Shown here: in pieces, positions 54,178 to 63,300 of the stretch
Layout of the letters: each line of letters begins with the position of its first letter
Numbering within the stretch: position 1 is the first letter of the stretch
NCBI GenBank assembly: GCA_018401495.1
Contig: JAGYJX010000031.1
Location: 1-64,000 of the forward strand
Direction of reading: 5' to 3'
Source: Rhodospirillaceae bacterium
Lineage (GTDB): Bacteria > Pseudomonadota > Alphaproteobacteria > Thalassobaculales > Thalassobaculaceae
Length of the DNA stretch: 64,000 bases
The notes under the pieces: generated by a model
What the model was told of the DNA's origin: nothing
What the model saw: the letters and a program-made list of their open reading frames with translations, nothing else
The model's database searches: none
Translations under genes and position numbers: made by a program

Positions 54178-54564
54178 ATGCTTCAGAACATCCTGGTGGT
54201 CGGGCTCGGCAGCGCGCTCGGCGGCGTCGGCCGGTATCTGCTCGCCACCGCCCTGCCCTACGACCCGGTCGGCGGGGCGATCCCCCTCGCCACCCTGCTC
54301 GCCAACCTGACCGGCTCGGCGGTGATCGGACTGGTCGCGGGGCTGGCCATGCCGGGCGGTCTGCTGGCGGCCGCTCCGACCGCCACGCTGTTCCTGGCGA
54401 CCGGCGTGCTTGGCGGCTTCACCACCTTCTCGGCGTTCGGCCAGGAGACCGCGCAGATGATCGCCGACGGCGAGCCCTACCTGGCCTTCGTCTACGTCAC
54501 GCTGTCCGTGTGGGGCTCGATCGCGGCCGCCGTGCTCGGCCTGGCGCTCGGATCGCGGATCTAG
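54178..54564 (+). CDS. crcB: Fluoride ion channel CrcB/Fluc
   Basis: This 128-residue protein has four membrane helices and the Fluc motifs GSALGGVGRYLLA, LLANLTGSAVIGL and TGVLGGFTTFSAFGQET. Fluc dimers export toxic fluoride passively across the inner membrane. The ATG begins one base after the monooxygenase stop, so it is likely translated from the same mRNA. No fluoride riboswitch is visible upstream. Confidence 0.94.
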   Translation: MLQNILVVGLGSALGGVGRYLLATALPYDPVGGAIPLATLLANLTGSAVIGLVAGLAMPGGLLAAAPTATLFLATGVLGGFTTFSAFGQETAQMIADGEPYLAFVYVTLSVWGSIAAAVLGLALGSRI

Positions 54565-54573
54565 CGGCCAGGG

Positions 54574-54967
54574 TCACCCCGGGCGGGAGTTCCGGCTCAA
54601 CCCCTTGGCGGCCAGGGCCGCCGCGTAGTCCGCCAGCATCGCCTCGCCCCGCACGCCCAGCTTGTGCAGGTAGCGGCCACGTGTAGATGCCGGTGGAGTG
54701 GCCGTCGTCGAAGCCGATGCGGACCGCGTAGTTGCCGACCGGCTCGACCGAGACGATGGCGATTTCGGCCTTGCCGGCAACCAGGGTCTTGCCGGCAGCG
54801 CTGTGGCCCTGGACCTCGGCCGACGGACTCTCGACGCGAAGCAGTTCGGCAGCGATCGTCACCGTCGGGCCGTCCTTGAAGCTCACGGTCAGGGTTCGCC
54901 GGTCCTTCGCCACCCGGATGTCGGTCGGCCAGTGCGGCGACTCGAAGCGGATATCGCCGGCGCTCAC
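54574..54967 (-). CDS. DUF971 (gamma-butyrobetaine hydroxylase-like N-terminal) domain protein, frameshifted near 54677
   Basis: The joined frames give about 130 residues: WPTDIRVAKDRRTLTVSFKD, LLRVESPSAEVQGH, VEPVGNYAVRIGFDDGHSTG and IYTW followed by RYLHKLGVRGEAMLADYAAA. These are hallmarks of the DUF971 family, a small domain possibly linked to Fe-S or metal handling. An extra C after TGG breaks the frame. The GTG at 54967 overlaps the Trm112-like stop (GTGA). Last gene of a four-gene operon. Confidence 0.82.
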
Positions 54968-55206
54968 GACGCCGGCTCCGCCGCTGCCGCCGATGGCGGG
55001 TCGTCAAGCGAACGCGCCTCGTCCACCAGCATGATCGGCACACCGTCGCGAATCGGGAACGCCAGCCGGGCCGACTCGCTGATCAGTTCCCCCGCCTCGC
55101 GGTCGTAGACCAGCTGGCGCTTGGTCAGGGGGCAGACCAGGATCTCCAGCAGCTTCGGGTCGACGGCGGTATCGGCACCCCGCGGGGCGTCGTCAGTGGC
55201 GGACAT
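54964..55206 (-). CDS. Trm112/UPF0434 family protein
   Basis: This 80-residue protein matches the Trm112-like family: VDPKLLEILVCPLTKRQLVY with the conserved CP, and SARLAFPIRDGVPIMLVDEA. In bacteria these small proteins are poorly characterised; the eukaryotic Trm112 activates methyltransferases. It overlaps the LON-domain gene by 14 nt and the DUF971 gene by 4 nt. Confidence 0.92.
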   Translation of the reverse strand: MSATDDAPRGADTAVDPKLLEILVCPLTKRQLVYDREAGELISESARLAFPIRDGVPIMLVDEARSLDDPPSAAAAEPAS

Positions 55207-55858
55207 GATCGTCTCCCGGGTCGCCGCCGGCCGCCGCCATGTCGAGCAGGGCCATGAGCAGATCGCTGCGGTCCGACAGCGTCGGTATCTCCAGCAACGC
55301 CTGCTTCTCGCTGGGCTCGAACGGGCACACCATGGCCAACGTCGTGACCAGCCGCTCATCCGGCGACGACTTGATGCCGTCCCAGTCGGCGGCGATGCCC
55401 TGGGTGTCGAAGTAGCGGCGGAGCCGCTCGACCAGACGCGTCCGGTCCAGGGTGATCGGCTCGGCCGGACTGAAGTCGTCGCGAAACGGTGTCCAGTCCA
55501 CCTTCACCCGACGGTAGCCGCGCATCGCCGCGATCTCCTCGACCACCGCGAACCGGCAAACCCCGGTCAGGGTCATCAGGAAACGGCCGTCATCGGTCTC
55601 GGCGAATTCGGTGATGCGGCCGGCGCACCCGACCGGGTACAACGCCGGGACGTCGGCCGGATCGTTCGGGTCGCGGGGCTGGATCATCCCGATCAGGCGG
55701 CCGACACCGAGCGCGTCCCGGGTCATGTTGAGGTAGCGCGGCTCGAACACGTTGAGCGGCAGCTTGCCCCGCGGCAGCAGCAGGACCCCGGCGAGCGGAA
55801 ACACCGGCAGCGTGACCGGGAGGTCTTCGAACCGGGTGGCCAGGGGATTGTCCGCCAT
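55193..55858 (-). CDS. LON N-terminal (substrate-binding) domain protein
   Basis: This 221-residue protein contains only the LON substrate-binding domain, without ATPase or protease: LPVFPLAGVLLLPRGKLPLN, VFEPRYLNMTRDALG, IGMIQPRDPNDPADVPALYP and the late PFEPSEKQALLEIPTLSDRS. Such stand-alone proteins are common and of uncertain role. In alphaproteobacteria it regularly follows a thioredoxin-TPR gene, as here (29 nt gap). Confidence 0.92.
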   Translation of the reverse strand: MADNPLATRFEDLPVTLPVFPLAGVLLLPRGKLPLNVFEPRYLNMTRDALGVGRLIGMIQPRDPNDPADVPALYPVGCAGRITEFAETDDGRFLMTLTGVCRFAVVEEIAAMRGYRRVKVDWTPFRDDFSPAEPITLDRTRLVERLRRYFDTQGIAADWDGIKSSPDERLVTTLAMVCPFEPSEKQALLEIPTLSDRSDLLMALLDMAAAGGDPGDDHVRH

Positions 55859-55887
55859 GCGTCTACCTTCCACCCCTGCCGGTACCG

Positions 55888-56814
55888 TCAGGAGAACAGC
55901 AGCGAGGCGAGCCGGCGGCGCGCCGCCACCGTCGCCGGGTCGGTCGGGCCGAGCGCCTCGAAGTACTTGAGCAGCTGCTTGCGCGCCGCCTCCTCCTGCC
56001 ACTTGCGGTCGAGGCGAATGCTCTCCAGCAACTGGTCCAGGGCCGAACCGGTGTCGCCGGTCGCGTACAGCGCGCCCGCCAGGTCGAGCCTGGCTTGATG
56101 GTCCTTCGGGTTCGCCTCGATCCGGGCCTGGAGGCTCGCCAGTTCGCCGGCGGCCTTGGCGCCCTGCTCGGCCAGCTCGATCTGCGTCGCGACCGCCTGC
56201 ACGGCCTTGTCGCCCCGGATCGTGTCGTCGAGCGCGTCCAGGATCTCCTTGGCCTCGTCGATCCGGGCGTCGGCCACCAGGCACTTCAGGAAGCCGGCAT
56301 AGGCCAGGGCGTTCTCCGGGTCGTGGTCCATCACCTGCTGGTAGATGGCGCCGGCGGACCGATGGTCGCCCTGTTCCATCAGCAGGTCGGCCTGTTCCAT
56401 GGCCTGGGCCACCGGCGACTGCGACGCCGCGCCGCCGGTCAGCCGGTCGATCAGCTGCTGGATCTGGCTCTCCGGCACCGCGCCCTGGAAACCGTCCACC
56501 GGCTGGCCGTTCTTGAAGGCGTAGACCGTCGGGATCGACTGGATGCGGAGCTGCTGGGCGATCTCCGGGCAGGCGTCGATGTTGACCTTGACCAGCTTCA
56601 CGGCACCGGCGGCGTTGCGGACCACACGCTCCAACACCGGCGTCAGCTGCTTGCACGGCCCGCACCACGGCGCCCAGAAGTCCACCAGGACCGGCGTCGT
56701 CATCGACGCGTCGACGACGTCGGCCATGAAGGTGGCGGTGGTGGCGTCCTTGATCACCCCGGCCGCGCCGGCGGGAGCCGCAGCCCTGCCATCGGGCCTC
56801 AAGATCGATTCCAT
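55888..56814 (-). CDS. cnoX: Thioredoxin-TPR co-chaperone (CnoX/YbbN-like)
   Basis: This 308-residue protein has an N-terminal thioredoxin domain with the active site FWAPWCGPCKQ (C51 and C54) and the cis-proline region IQSIPTVYAFKNGQPVDGFQ, followed by a helical TPR-like domain with QADLLMEQGDHRSAGAIYQQ and LAGALYATGDTGSALDQLLE. CnoX proteins protect substrates from oxidation and hand them to GroEL/DnaK. The intact CGPC motif suggests thiol-redox activity. First gene of the operon. Confidence 0.93.
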   Translation of the reverse strand: MESILRPDGRAAAPAGAAGVIKDATTATFMADVVDASMTTPVLVDFWAPWCGPCKQLTPVLERVVRNAAGAVKLVKVNIDACPEIAQQLRIQSIPTVYAFKNGQPVDGFQGAVPESQIQQLIDRLTGGAASQSPVAQAMEQADLLMEQGDHRSAGAIYQQVMDHDPENALAYAGFLKCLVADARIDEAKEILDALDDTIRGDKAVQAVATQIELAEQGAKAAGELASLQARIEANPKDHQARLDLAGALYATGDTGSALDQLLESIRLDRKWQEEAARKQLLKYFEALGPTDPATVAARRRLASLLFS

Positions 56815-56906
56815 CGTTTCGTCCCTCGCAATCGGTGAGGATAATGTAAAGCCGGCCGGCGCCCAGACAAGCTACGGCCGCGGCAGGACCGAGGCGGGTC
56901 CCGGGA

Positions 56907-57461
56907 TCAACCGGAACACGCCGCGTCGAGCTCCAGCACCCGTGGCCGGTGACCGCAGGATTCCACGAAGCGGACAAGGTCGTCAGGCGACACCGCGATC
57001 GTCGCCGTGTTGACCAGCGGGTGGTAGTTCAGCGGCTGGTGATCCAGCATCGCCCGGTCGAGGATCACCTGGACCGCGACCTCGACGTCATTGATCAGCG
57101 CGAACGGCGACACCGCCCCCGGGACCACGCCCAGCACCCGGAACAGCCGGTCGGCGCTGCCGAACGACAGCCGCACGCCGCCCAACAGGGTTCCGAGGGC
57201 CTTCAGGTCGATCGGGCGGTCCTCGAGGCACACCACCAGCCACATGGCGCCCTTGCGGTCGCGCAGGAACAGGTTCTTGCAGTGGCCGCCGGGCAGGTCG
57301 CCGCGCAGCGCCTTGGAATCCTCCACCGTGAACAGCGGCGGATGGTCGTGGCGCGCGTAGGCGATCCCGAGCGTGTCCAGCCGGGCCAACAGCGTCTCGG
57401 GGCTGGTCGGGAGCGTGACGTCGCCGGGGGTGTCCTGGCGGCTCGTCGCGGGGTCGGTCAT
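56907..57461 (-). CDS. YbaK/ProX-type aminoacyl-tRNA deacylase
   Basis: This 184-residue protein resembles the free-standing ProX (PrdX) deacylases that hydrolyse mischarged Ala-tRNA(Pro): RLDTLGIAYARHDHPPLFTV, GGHCKNLFLRDRKGAMWLVV, LSFGSADRLFRVLGVVPGAV and the late LNYHPLVNTATIAVSPDDLV. The conserved KNLFL lysine is present. The ATG at 57461 fits the family's length. A CCCGGAAG-loop-CTTCCGGG hairpin lies about 60 bp upstream. Confidence 0.9.
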   Translation of the reverse strand: MTDPATSRQDTPGDVTLPTSPETLLARLDTLGIAYARHDHPPLFTVEDSKALRGDLPGGHCKNLFLRDRKGAMWLVVCLEDRPIDLKALGTLLGGVRLSFGSADRLFRVLGVVPGAVSPFALINDVEVAVQVILDRAMLDHQPLNYHPLVNTATIAVSPDDLVRFVESCGHRPRVLELDAACSG

Positions 57462-57520
57462 GGGCCGGGCCTCGTGCGTGACTGCGTGCGAACGGCGCGC
57501 TCGGTTGTAGCCAACGCCCG

Positions 57521-57542
57521 CCCGGAAGGGAAGACTTCCGGG
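57521..57542. repeat. 8-bp hairpin upstream of the ProX-type gene
   Basis: CCCGGAAG (57521-57528) and CTTCCGGG (57535-57542) form a perfect stem with a 6-nt loop. No T-run follows on either strand. It lies in the gap between the deacylase start and the tRNA promoter; role unknown. Confidence 0.45.
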
Positions 57543-57639
57543 CAACGCCGGCCCGCCCACCCCGAAGCTTATGAAATCACTCAAGAACTCGTGAGTTTTT
57601 CCAAGCCGTACGGCGTCAGCGATTTTCGCACGAGACCGC

Positions 57640-57667
57640 TTGCATTCGCCGAACTCGACGCTATTAT
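57640..57667 (+). promoter_or_regulatory. Promoter for tRNA-Gly
   Basis: TTGCAT (57640-57645) and TATTAT (57662-57667) are separated by 16 bases. The -10 is a 5/6 match and the -35 a 4/6 match; the tRNA begins 37 bases after the -10. Confidence 0.55.
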
Positions 57668-57704
57668 CCGCCGCCTCGACGCCGCCCACGGGTGGCAATG
57701 GAGC

Positions 57705-57779
57705 GCGGGCGTAGCTCAGTGGTAGAGCACAACCTTGCCAAGGTTGGGGTCGTGAGTTCGAATCTCATCGCCCGCTCCA
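57705..57779 (+). tRNA. tRNA-Gly (anticodon GCC)
   Basis: The 75-nt sequence folds as a complete cloverleaf. The 7-bp acceptor stem is GCGGGCG/CGCCCGC, the D-arm is GCTC-AGTGGTA-GAGC, the anticodon loop TTGCCAA carries GCC, and the T-arm is GTGAG-TTCGAAT-CTCAT. The 3' CCA is encoded. GCC decodes GGC and GGU glycine codons. Confidence 0.97.
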
Positions 57780-57801
57780 GACCGCCAGGAATGTTGACCT
57801 G

Positions 57802-57838
57802 ACAGGGTATGGCCGGAAGCTTCCGGCCTCATCCCTGT
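57802..57838. terminator. Palindromic hairpin after tRNA-Gly, covering the response regulator's stop
   Basis: A perfect 18-bp palindrome GGCCGGAAGCTTCCGGCC (57811-57828) is flanked by ACAGGG (57802-57807) and CCCTGT (57833-57838), giving a 15-bp interrupted stem. The stop of the convergent response regulator lies inside it. It could terminate both transcripts. Confidence 0.6.
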
Positions 57839-58287
57839 TCGTGCAGGCCGGGCTCACCGCCGGAAGCTCCCGACACCGCGTCGATGCCCTCGCAGCCGCC
57901 GGAATCCAGCAGGGACGCCACTTCCGCGCAGAGTTTCGCCACCGGCACTGGCTTCGCGAAAAATCCGTCGACCCGCTTCAGGACCTCGGGATCCGGTTTG
58001 TCGGCCGACATCAGCACGACCGGCACGGCCGGGAAGGCCTCGGCGACGAGATCCGCCAGCTTGCCGCCGTCGAGACCGCCGGGCATCCGCAGGTCGGTGA
58101 TGACCAGGTCGACCGGGCAAACGTCGAGCATTTCGGCCGCCTCGTCGCCGCTGGCGGCCTCCAGCACGGCGTAGCCGAGTTCCAGCAGCTCGTCGGATAT
58201 CACCACCCGCCCGAGATATTCGTCATCGACGACCAGGATGAACGCGGGCGGCGCGCTGGTGGTTCGGGCTCGGCTGGATGTGTTCAC
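57829..58287 (-). CDS. Single-domain response regulator
   Basis: This 152-residue protein consists of one receiver domain. It has the acidic pair D21-D22 in FILVVDDEYLGR, phosphoacceptor D65 in LVITDLRMPGG, the conserved VVLMSADK and lysine in GFFAKPVPV. There is no output domain, so it probably works in a phosphorelay or by protein binding. Its partner kinase is not nearby. About 237 bp of gene-free sequence separates it from the PLP enzyme. Confidence 0.88.
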   Translation of the reverse strand: MNTSSRARTTSAPPAFILVVDDEYLGRVVISDELLELGYAVLEAASGDEAAEMLDVCPVDLVITDLRMPGGLDGGKLADLVAEAFPAVPVVLMSADKPDPEVLKRVDGFFAKPVPVAKLCAEVASLLDSGGCEGIDAVSGASGGEPGLHEQG

Positions 58288-58524
58288 GGCGCCCCCCGGC
58301 TCCCTTGCCTGCTCAACGATCTCACCGACACGTTACGAAACCATTACCCCGCTCGAGACGGGCTCCCCGCGGCACCCGCCCCGGCACGATTAACATGCGG
58401 GTGCAAGTAAGTTTAGGTGCCCCGGTCCGGATGACCAGTCGGGGTCCGGTCGGGCCGGATCGGCGTCGGCGCGCCGGCCCGGGGTGCCGAATTCCGCCTG
58501 GCGCGGCAACGGCGGCCTCTGGGT

Positions 58525-59493
58525 TCACCCACCGTTGAAGCGCTGCCGCCACCCGGCGAGTTGGTCGAGCGTCGCGTTGCCGCCGCAGAGCACCAGGCCG
58601 AGAATGCCCGACGTCCCGGTGCGCGCGATCACCGAACGGGCTGCCGGCACCAGGCAGCCGGCCGCCGGTTCGACCCAGCAACGCGCCTCCTCGGCCAGGG
58701 CCGCCACGCCGGCAACGGCGTCGGCGTCGGACACCACCAGGACATCCTCCAGCATCGCCCGGGCGTGCGCCAGGGTGCGCTCGGAGACCACCGGCGCCCC
58801 CAGGGTCGAGGAGATCGACGACGGCCGGATTGCGACCGGCCTGCCGGCGGCGAGGGCCACGCTCATGGCGTCGGCTCCGACCGTCTCCACCCCCCACACC
58901 CGGATCGCCGGGTCGACCGCCTTCAGCGCGGTCGCGACGCCGGCGGCCAGCGCCCCGCCGCCGACGCTGACCAGCACGTCGGTCAGTCCCGGCACGTCGG
59001 CGGCGAACTCCAGGCCGAGGGTGCCGTGTCCGGCGATGATCAGCGGATCGTCGTAGGCGTGGACATAGGTCAGCCCACGGTCGCGTTCGGCATCGGCGAT
59101 GGCGAACGCCGCCGTGACGTCCGGGGCGATCAGCAGGGTGGCGCCGTCGGCGCGCACCCGTTCCTGGGAGCGTTCCGGGGCCGAGGCCGGCATCACGATG
59201 GTGGCCGCCAGCCCCATGCGACGCGCGATCATCGCCATGGCGATGCCGTGGTTGCCGCCGCTGACCGTCACCAACCCTCGCGCCCGTTCGGCCTCCGACA
59301 GCGCCAGCACCTTGTTGACGATGCCCCGCGGCTTGAAGCAGCCGGAATCCTGCAGCGTCTCGAGCTTGAGCGCCACCGGGCGGCCGAGCAGCGCCGTCAT
59401 CCCCGCGCTGGCGATCGCCGGGGTGCGGAGCACGTGGCCGGCGATGGCGACCTCGGCCTGGCGGATGGCGTCGATGGAGACGAGGTCGGGCAT
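58525..59493 (-). CDS. PLP-dependent threonine/serine dehydratase-family enzyme
   Basis: This 322-residue fold-type II enzyme has the PLP lysine in SGCFKPRGIVNKVLAL, the phosphate-substrate loop VSGGNHGIAMAM, a glycine-rich VSVGGGALAAGVATALK phosphate cup and a late LVLCGGNATLD. Family members deaminate threonine or serine or racemise amino acids; there is no ACT regulatory domain, so it is not biosynthetic IlvA. The usual SFKxRGA is SGCFKPRGI. Substrate unassigned. Confidence 0.9.
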   Translation of the reverse strand: MPDLVSIDAIRQAEVAIAGHVLRTPAIASAGMTALLGRPVALKLETLQDSGCFKPRGIVNKVLALSEAERARGLVTVSGGNHGIAMAMIARRMGLAATIVMPASAPERSQERVRADGATLLIAPDVTAAFAIADAERDRGLTYVHAYDDPLIIAGHGTLGLEFAADVPGLTDVLVSVGGGALAAGVATALKAVDPAIRVWGVETVGADAMSVALAAGRPVAIRPSSISSTLGAPVVSERTLAHARAMLEDVLVVSDADAVAGVAALAEEARCWVEPAAGCLVPAARSVIARTGTSGILGLVLCGGNATLDQLAGWRQRFNGG

Positions 59494-59602
59494 CTCGCGA
59501 GGACCCTGGCGGCGGCGGTGGCGCACTCTACCCCGGAACCCGGTGCTGGCCGCAATGCCAGCGGCGCGCCCTTGCGCCCGGCCAGGCGCCACGCCTGGCC
59601 CG

Positions 59603-60202
59603 CTACAGCAGCAGCCGGGCGACCAGCGCCGCGGCTGTGGCGGTGACGATCGCCCCGGCGATCACCAGAACGCCGTCGCGCGCCACCAGCGCCAGTCCGA
59701 AGACGGCGATCGCGGTACCGGTCGCGCTGTTGGCGAACGGCACCACTTCCAGCGGCGGCATGGTCACCGCGAGGGTCAGGCAGACCAGGGCGATGCCACG
59801 CGCCGCCAGGCCGCGGGTAAGGAACTCCAACCGCGGTCGCACCACACGATCGGCGAGGCGGGCGACGCGGCGAATCGGAGCGGTCGCCCGGTCGACGCGG
59901 GCGCGCGACAGCCGTCGGCGTCGCAGAACCGCCGGCAACCAGGGCGTCGACCGCCCGATCAGAAACTGCCCCGCCACCAGCGCGATGATCGCGGCGCAGG
60001 TCGACGCGAGCCCGGGTATGCCGCTGAGCGGCGTCGCCACCAGGGCGCCCGGCACCAGGATCAGCGGCCCGAACGACCGTTGACCGAACTCCTCGAGCAC
60101 CGCCTCCACCGAGACCTCGTCGCCGTCTCCGGCCATCACCACCGTCTCGACCACCTCGCCGAGGGTCTCCGACGCCGCCTCGCCACGCTCCGATCCGACC
60201 AT
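59603..60202 (-). CDS. exoD: ExoD family exopolysaccharide synthesis protein
   Basis: This 199-residue protein begins with a helical soluble part (VSVEAVLEEFGQRSFGPLIL), then several membrane helices (STCAAIIALVAGQFLIG; ALVCLTLAVTMPPLEVVPFA; VLVIAGAIVTATAAALVARL). It matches the ExoD family, first linked to exopolysaccharide production and alkali tolerance in rhizobia; the biochemical role is unclear. It is divergent from the glutamate dehydrogenase gene across 159 bp. Confidence 0.88.
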   Translation of the reverse strand: MVGSERGEAASETLGEVVETVVMAGDGDEVSVEAVLEEFGQRSFGPLILVPGALVATPLSGIPGLASTCAAIIALVAGQFLIGRSTPWLPAVLRRRRLSRARVDRATAPIRRVARLADRVVRPRLEFLTRGLAARGIALVCLTLAVTMPPLEVVPFANSATGTAIAVFGLALVARDGVLVIAGAIVTATAAALVARLLL

Positions 60203-60251
60203 TCCCGCTCCACGCACGCTTCCGCCGTGAAGCCACCGCTGCCGTGACGGG

Positions 60252-60267
60252 TTCCCTTGGAAGGGAA
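60252..60267. promoter_or_regulatory. Palindromic site between exoD and the glutamate dehydrogenase gene
   Basis: TTCCCTT-gg-AAGGGAA is an inverted repeat with 7-bp arms. It lies 50 bp before exoD and 95 bp before the dehydrogenase. It fits an operator shape; no regulator is known for it here. Confidence 0.4.
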
Positions 60268-60361
60268 AAACCTTAAGAATTCCGTTACTTTCACGGGATT
60301 CGGCTTTGCGATACCCTCGATCCCAAAATGTGGCCGGCACGCGCGCCGCGGGGGAGGACAC

Positions 60362-63300
60362 ATGCGCACCAAGAACGAAATCCAGAAAACCGAGAAGATC
60401 GAGGCTGCCGCGGCCCTGGTCCGCGAGCGCCTCGCGGGTCCGAAGGCCGGGATCGCCGAGCGGTTCCTGCGGCAGTTCTACGCCAACGTGGCCCCGCAGG
60501 ACCTGCTGCACGACGAGGTCGAGGACCTGTTCGGCGCCGCCATCACGCTCTGGGCGTTCGGCCGGGAGCGTGCGCCCGGCACCCCGAAGGTGCGGGCCTA
60601 CAACCCGCGCTTCGAGGAAGTCGGCTGGCAGTCGGCGCACACGGTCATCGAGATCGTCAACGACGACATGCCGTTCCTGGTCGATTCGGTGACCGCTGCG
60701 CTGAACCGCAAGGAACTGACGGTCCATCTGGTCATCCACCCGATCCTGCGGGTCACGCGGGACGCCAACGGCATCGCCAAGGCGCTGGCGGAGTCGGAGG
60801 TCGCCGAGAAGGAGGCGACCGCCGAGTCCTTCATGCACCTGAAGGTGTCCGAGCAGACCTCCGCCGAGGCGCTCGCCGAGATCGAGGCGCACCTGGTCGA
60901 GGTTCTGGCCGACGTGCGGGCGGCGGTCGCCGACTGGCGGGCGATGCGCCAGACCATGCTGGAGGTCATCGCCGCGGTCGAGAAGGCGCCGCCGACCACC
61001 ATGTCGCGCGAGGACGTCGCCGAGGTCTGCGCCTTCCTGCGCTGGATCGAGGACAACCACTACACCTTCCTCGGCTACCGGGCGTACGAGTATTCCGGCT
61101 CCGGAACGAAGGCGCGGATGAAGGTGGTCGAGGGCTCCGGCCTCGGCATCCTGCGGTCGCCAGACGTGCATGTGTTCGACGGCATGCGTGACCTCGGGGC
61201 GTTGCCGCCGGACGTCCGCGAGTTCCTGCTGTCGCCGACGCTGCTGCTGATCATGAAGGCGAACAAGTTCTCGACGGTGCACCGCCCGGTGCCGCTCGAC
61301 TCGATCGGCGTGAAGGTGATCCGCGACGGCAAGGTGGTCGGCGAGCACCGGTTCATCGGCCTGTTCACCTCGGTCGCCTACAACCAGAGCCCCAAGGAGA
61401 TCCCGCTGCTGCGCCAGCGCGTCGCCAAGCTGGTGGCGCGCGCCGGATTCCGGCCGGCCAGCCATGACGGCAAGGCGCTGGTCAACCTGCTGGAGACGTT
61501 CCCGCGCGACGAGCTGTTCCAGGCCAGCGAGGACGAGCTCTACGAGACCGCCATCGGCGTGCTGCACCTTCAGGAACGCCAGAAGACCGCCCTGTTCGTG
61601 CGCCGCGACGCCTTCGAGCGCTTCGTCTCGGCGCTGGTCTACGCGCCGCGCGACCACTTCAACACCCAGCTCCGGATGACCTTCCAGGGCATCCTGGAGC
61701 GGGCCTTCAACGGGCAGGTGTCGGCGTTCTACACGCAGATGTCGGACTCGGTGCTGGCCCGGCTGCACTTCATCATCACCACCACCCGCGGCCAGGTGCC
61801 CGAGGTCGACGTCGACGACCTGCTGGCGCGCCTGGTCGCGGCCGGCCGCTCCTGGCCGGACAAGCTGCACGACGCGCTGGTCGAGACCCGCGGCGAGGAG
61901 TCCGGCAACCATCTGCTCCGGCGCTACGGGCAGGCGTTCCCGACCAGCTACCGCGAGGCCTACACCGCCCACGCCGCGATCTTCGACATCGACCGGATCG
62001 AGGAGCTCGGGGCCGGCCGCGAGCTCGGCATGAACCTGTACCGCCCGGTCGGGGCGGACGACGACGTGCTGCATCTCAAGCTGTTCCACGCCGGCTCGCC
62101 GGTGCCGCTGTCGGACGTCATGCCGATGCTGGAGAACATGGGGGTGCGGGTGCTCTCGGAGGTGCCGTTCGAGGTGGCGCCCGGCAACGCCGCCGACGGC
62201 GTCTGGATCCACGATTTCGCGATGCGGCTGCGCGACGGCGGCGACATCGACCTCGGCGAGATCAAGCAGCCGTTCCAGGAGGCGTTCGCCGCGGTCTGGA
62301 CCCGGCGCATGGAGAACGACGGCTTCAACAGCCTGGTGCTGGGCGCCGGGCTGACCTGGCGCGAGGTCACGGTGCTGCGGGCCTACGCCAAGTACCTGCG
62401 GCAGGCGGCGTTCACGTTCTCGCAGGAGTACATGGAGGAGGCGCTGCGGCGCTATCCGAAGATCGCCCGCCGGTTGGCGAGGCTGTTCGTGGCGCGCTTC
62501 GATCCCGACGTCGACGCCGACCAGCGCGCGGCGCGCTGCCTGGAGCTGACCGCGGCCATCGACGCCGGCCTGGAGCGGGTGCTCAACCTCGACCAGGACC
62601 GCATCCTGCGGCGCTTCCTGAACCTGATCCAGTCCAGCCTGCGCACCAACTTCTTCCAGCCGGGCGCCGACGGCCAGCCCAAGGACTACCTGTCGATCAA
62701 GCTCGACAGCCGGGCCGTCGAGGAGCTGCCGCTGCCGCGCCCGCTGGTCGAGATCTGGGTGTACTCGCCGCGCGTCGAGGCCGTCCACCTGCGCGGCGGC
62801 AAGGTGGCGCGCGGCGGCATCCGCTGGTCCGACCGGCGCGAGGATTTCCGCACCGAGATCCTCGGGCCTGATGAAGGCCCAGCAGGTCAAGAACGCGGTC
62901 ATCGTCCCGGTCGGCTCGAAGGGCGGGTTCGTGGTGAAGCGCCCGCCGGTCGGCGGCAGCCGCGACGAGATCCAGGCCGAGGGCATCGAGTGCTACAAGG
63001 TGCTGATGCGCGGGATGCTGGACATCACCGACAACTTCAAGGGTCCCGGCATCGTCCCGCCGCCCCGGGTGGTGCGCTACGACGACGACGATCCCTACCT
63101 GGTGGTCGCCGCCGACAAGGGAACGGCGACCTTCTCGGACATCGCCAACGCGGTCAGCCAGTCCTACGGCTTCTGGCTCGACGACGCCTTCGCGTCGGGC
63201 GGATCGGCCGGGTATGACCACAAGAAGATGGGTATCACCGCCCGCGGCGCCTGGGAATCCGTCAAGCGGCACTTCCGCGAGCTCGGGCGCGACATCCAGA

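Noticed and set aside
54100..54178. Fluoride riboswitch upstream of crcB
   Set aside because: crcB begins one base after the preceding stop, and the upstream sequence is coding with no riboswitch-like fold.
56907..57779. Functional link between the ProX-type deacylase and the adjacent tRNA gene
   Set aside because: The tRNA is glycine-specific whereas ProX enzymes act on tRNA-Pro, and the genes are divergently oriented.
60136..62986. Long minus-strand extension upstream of exoD
   Set aside because: The frame remains open across glutamate dehydrogenase by chance; the ExoD domain starts at 60202 and the upstream part is low complexity.
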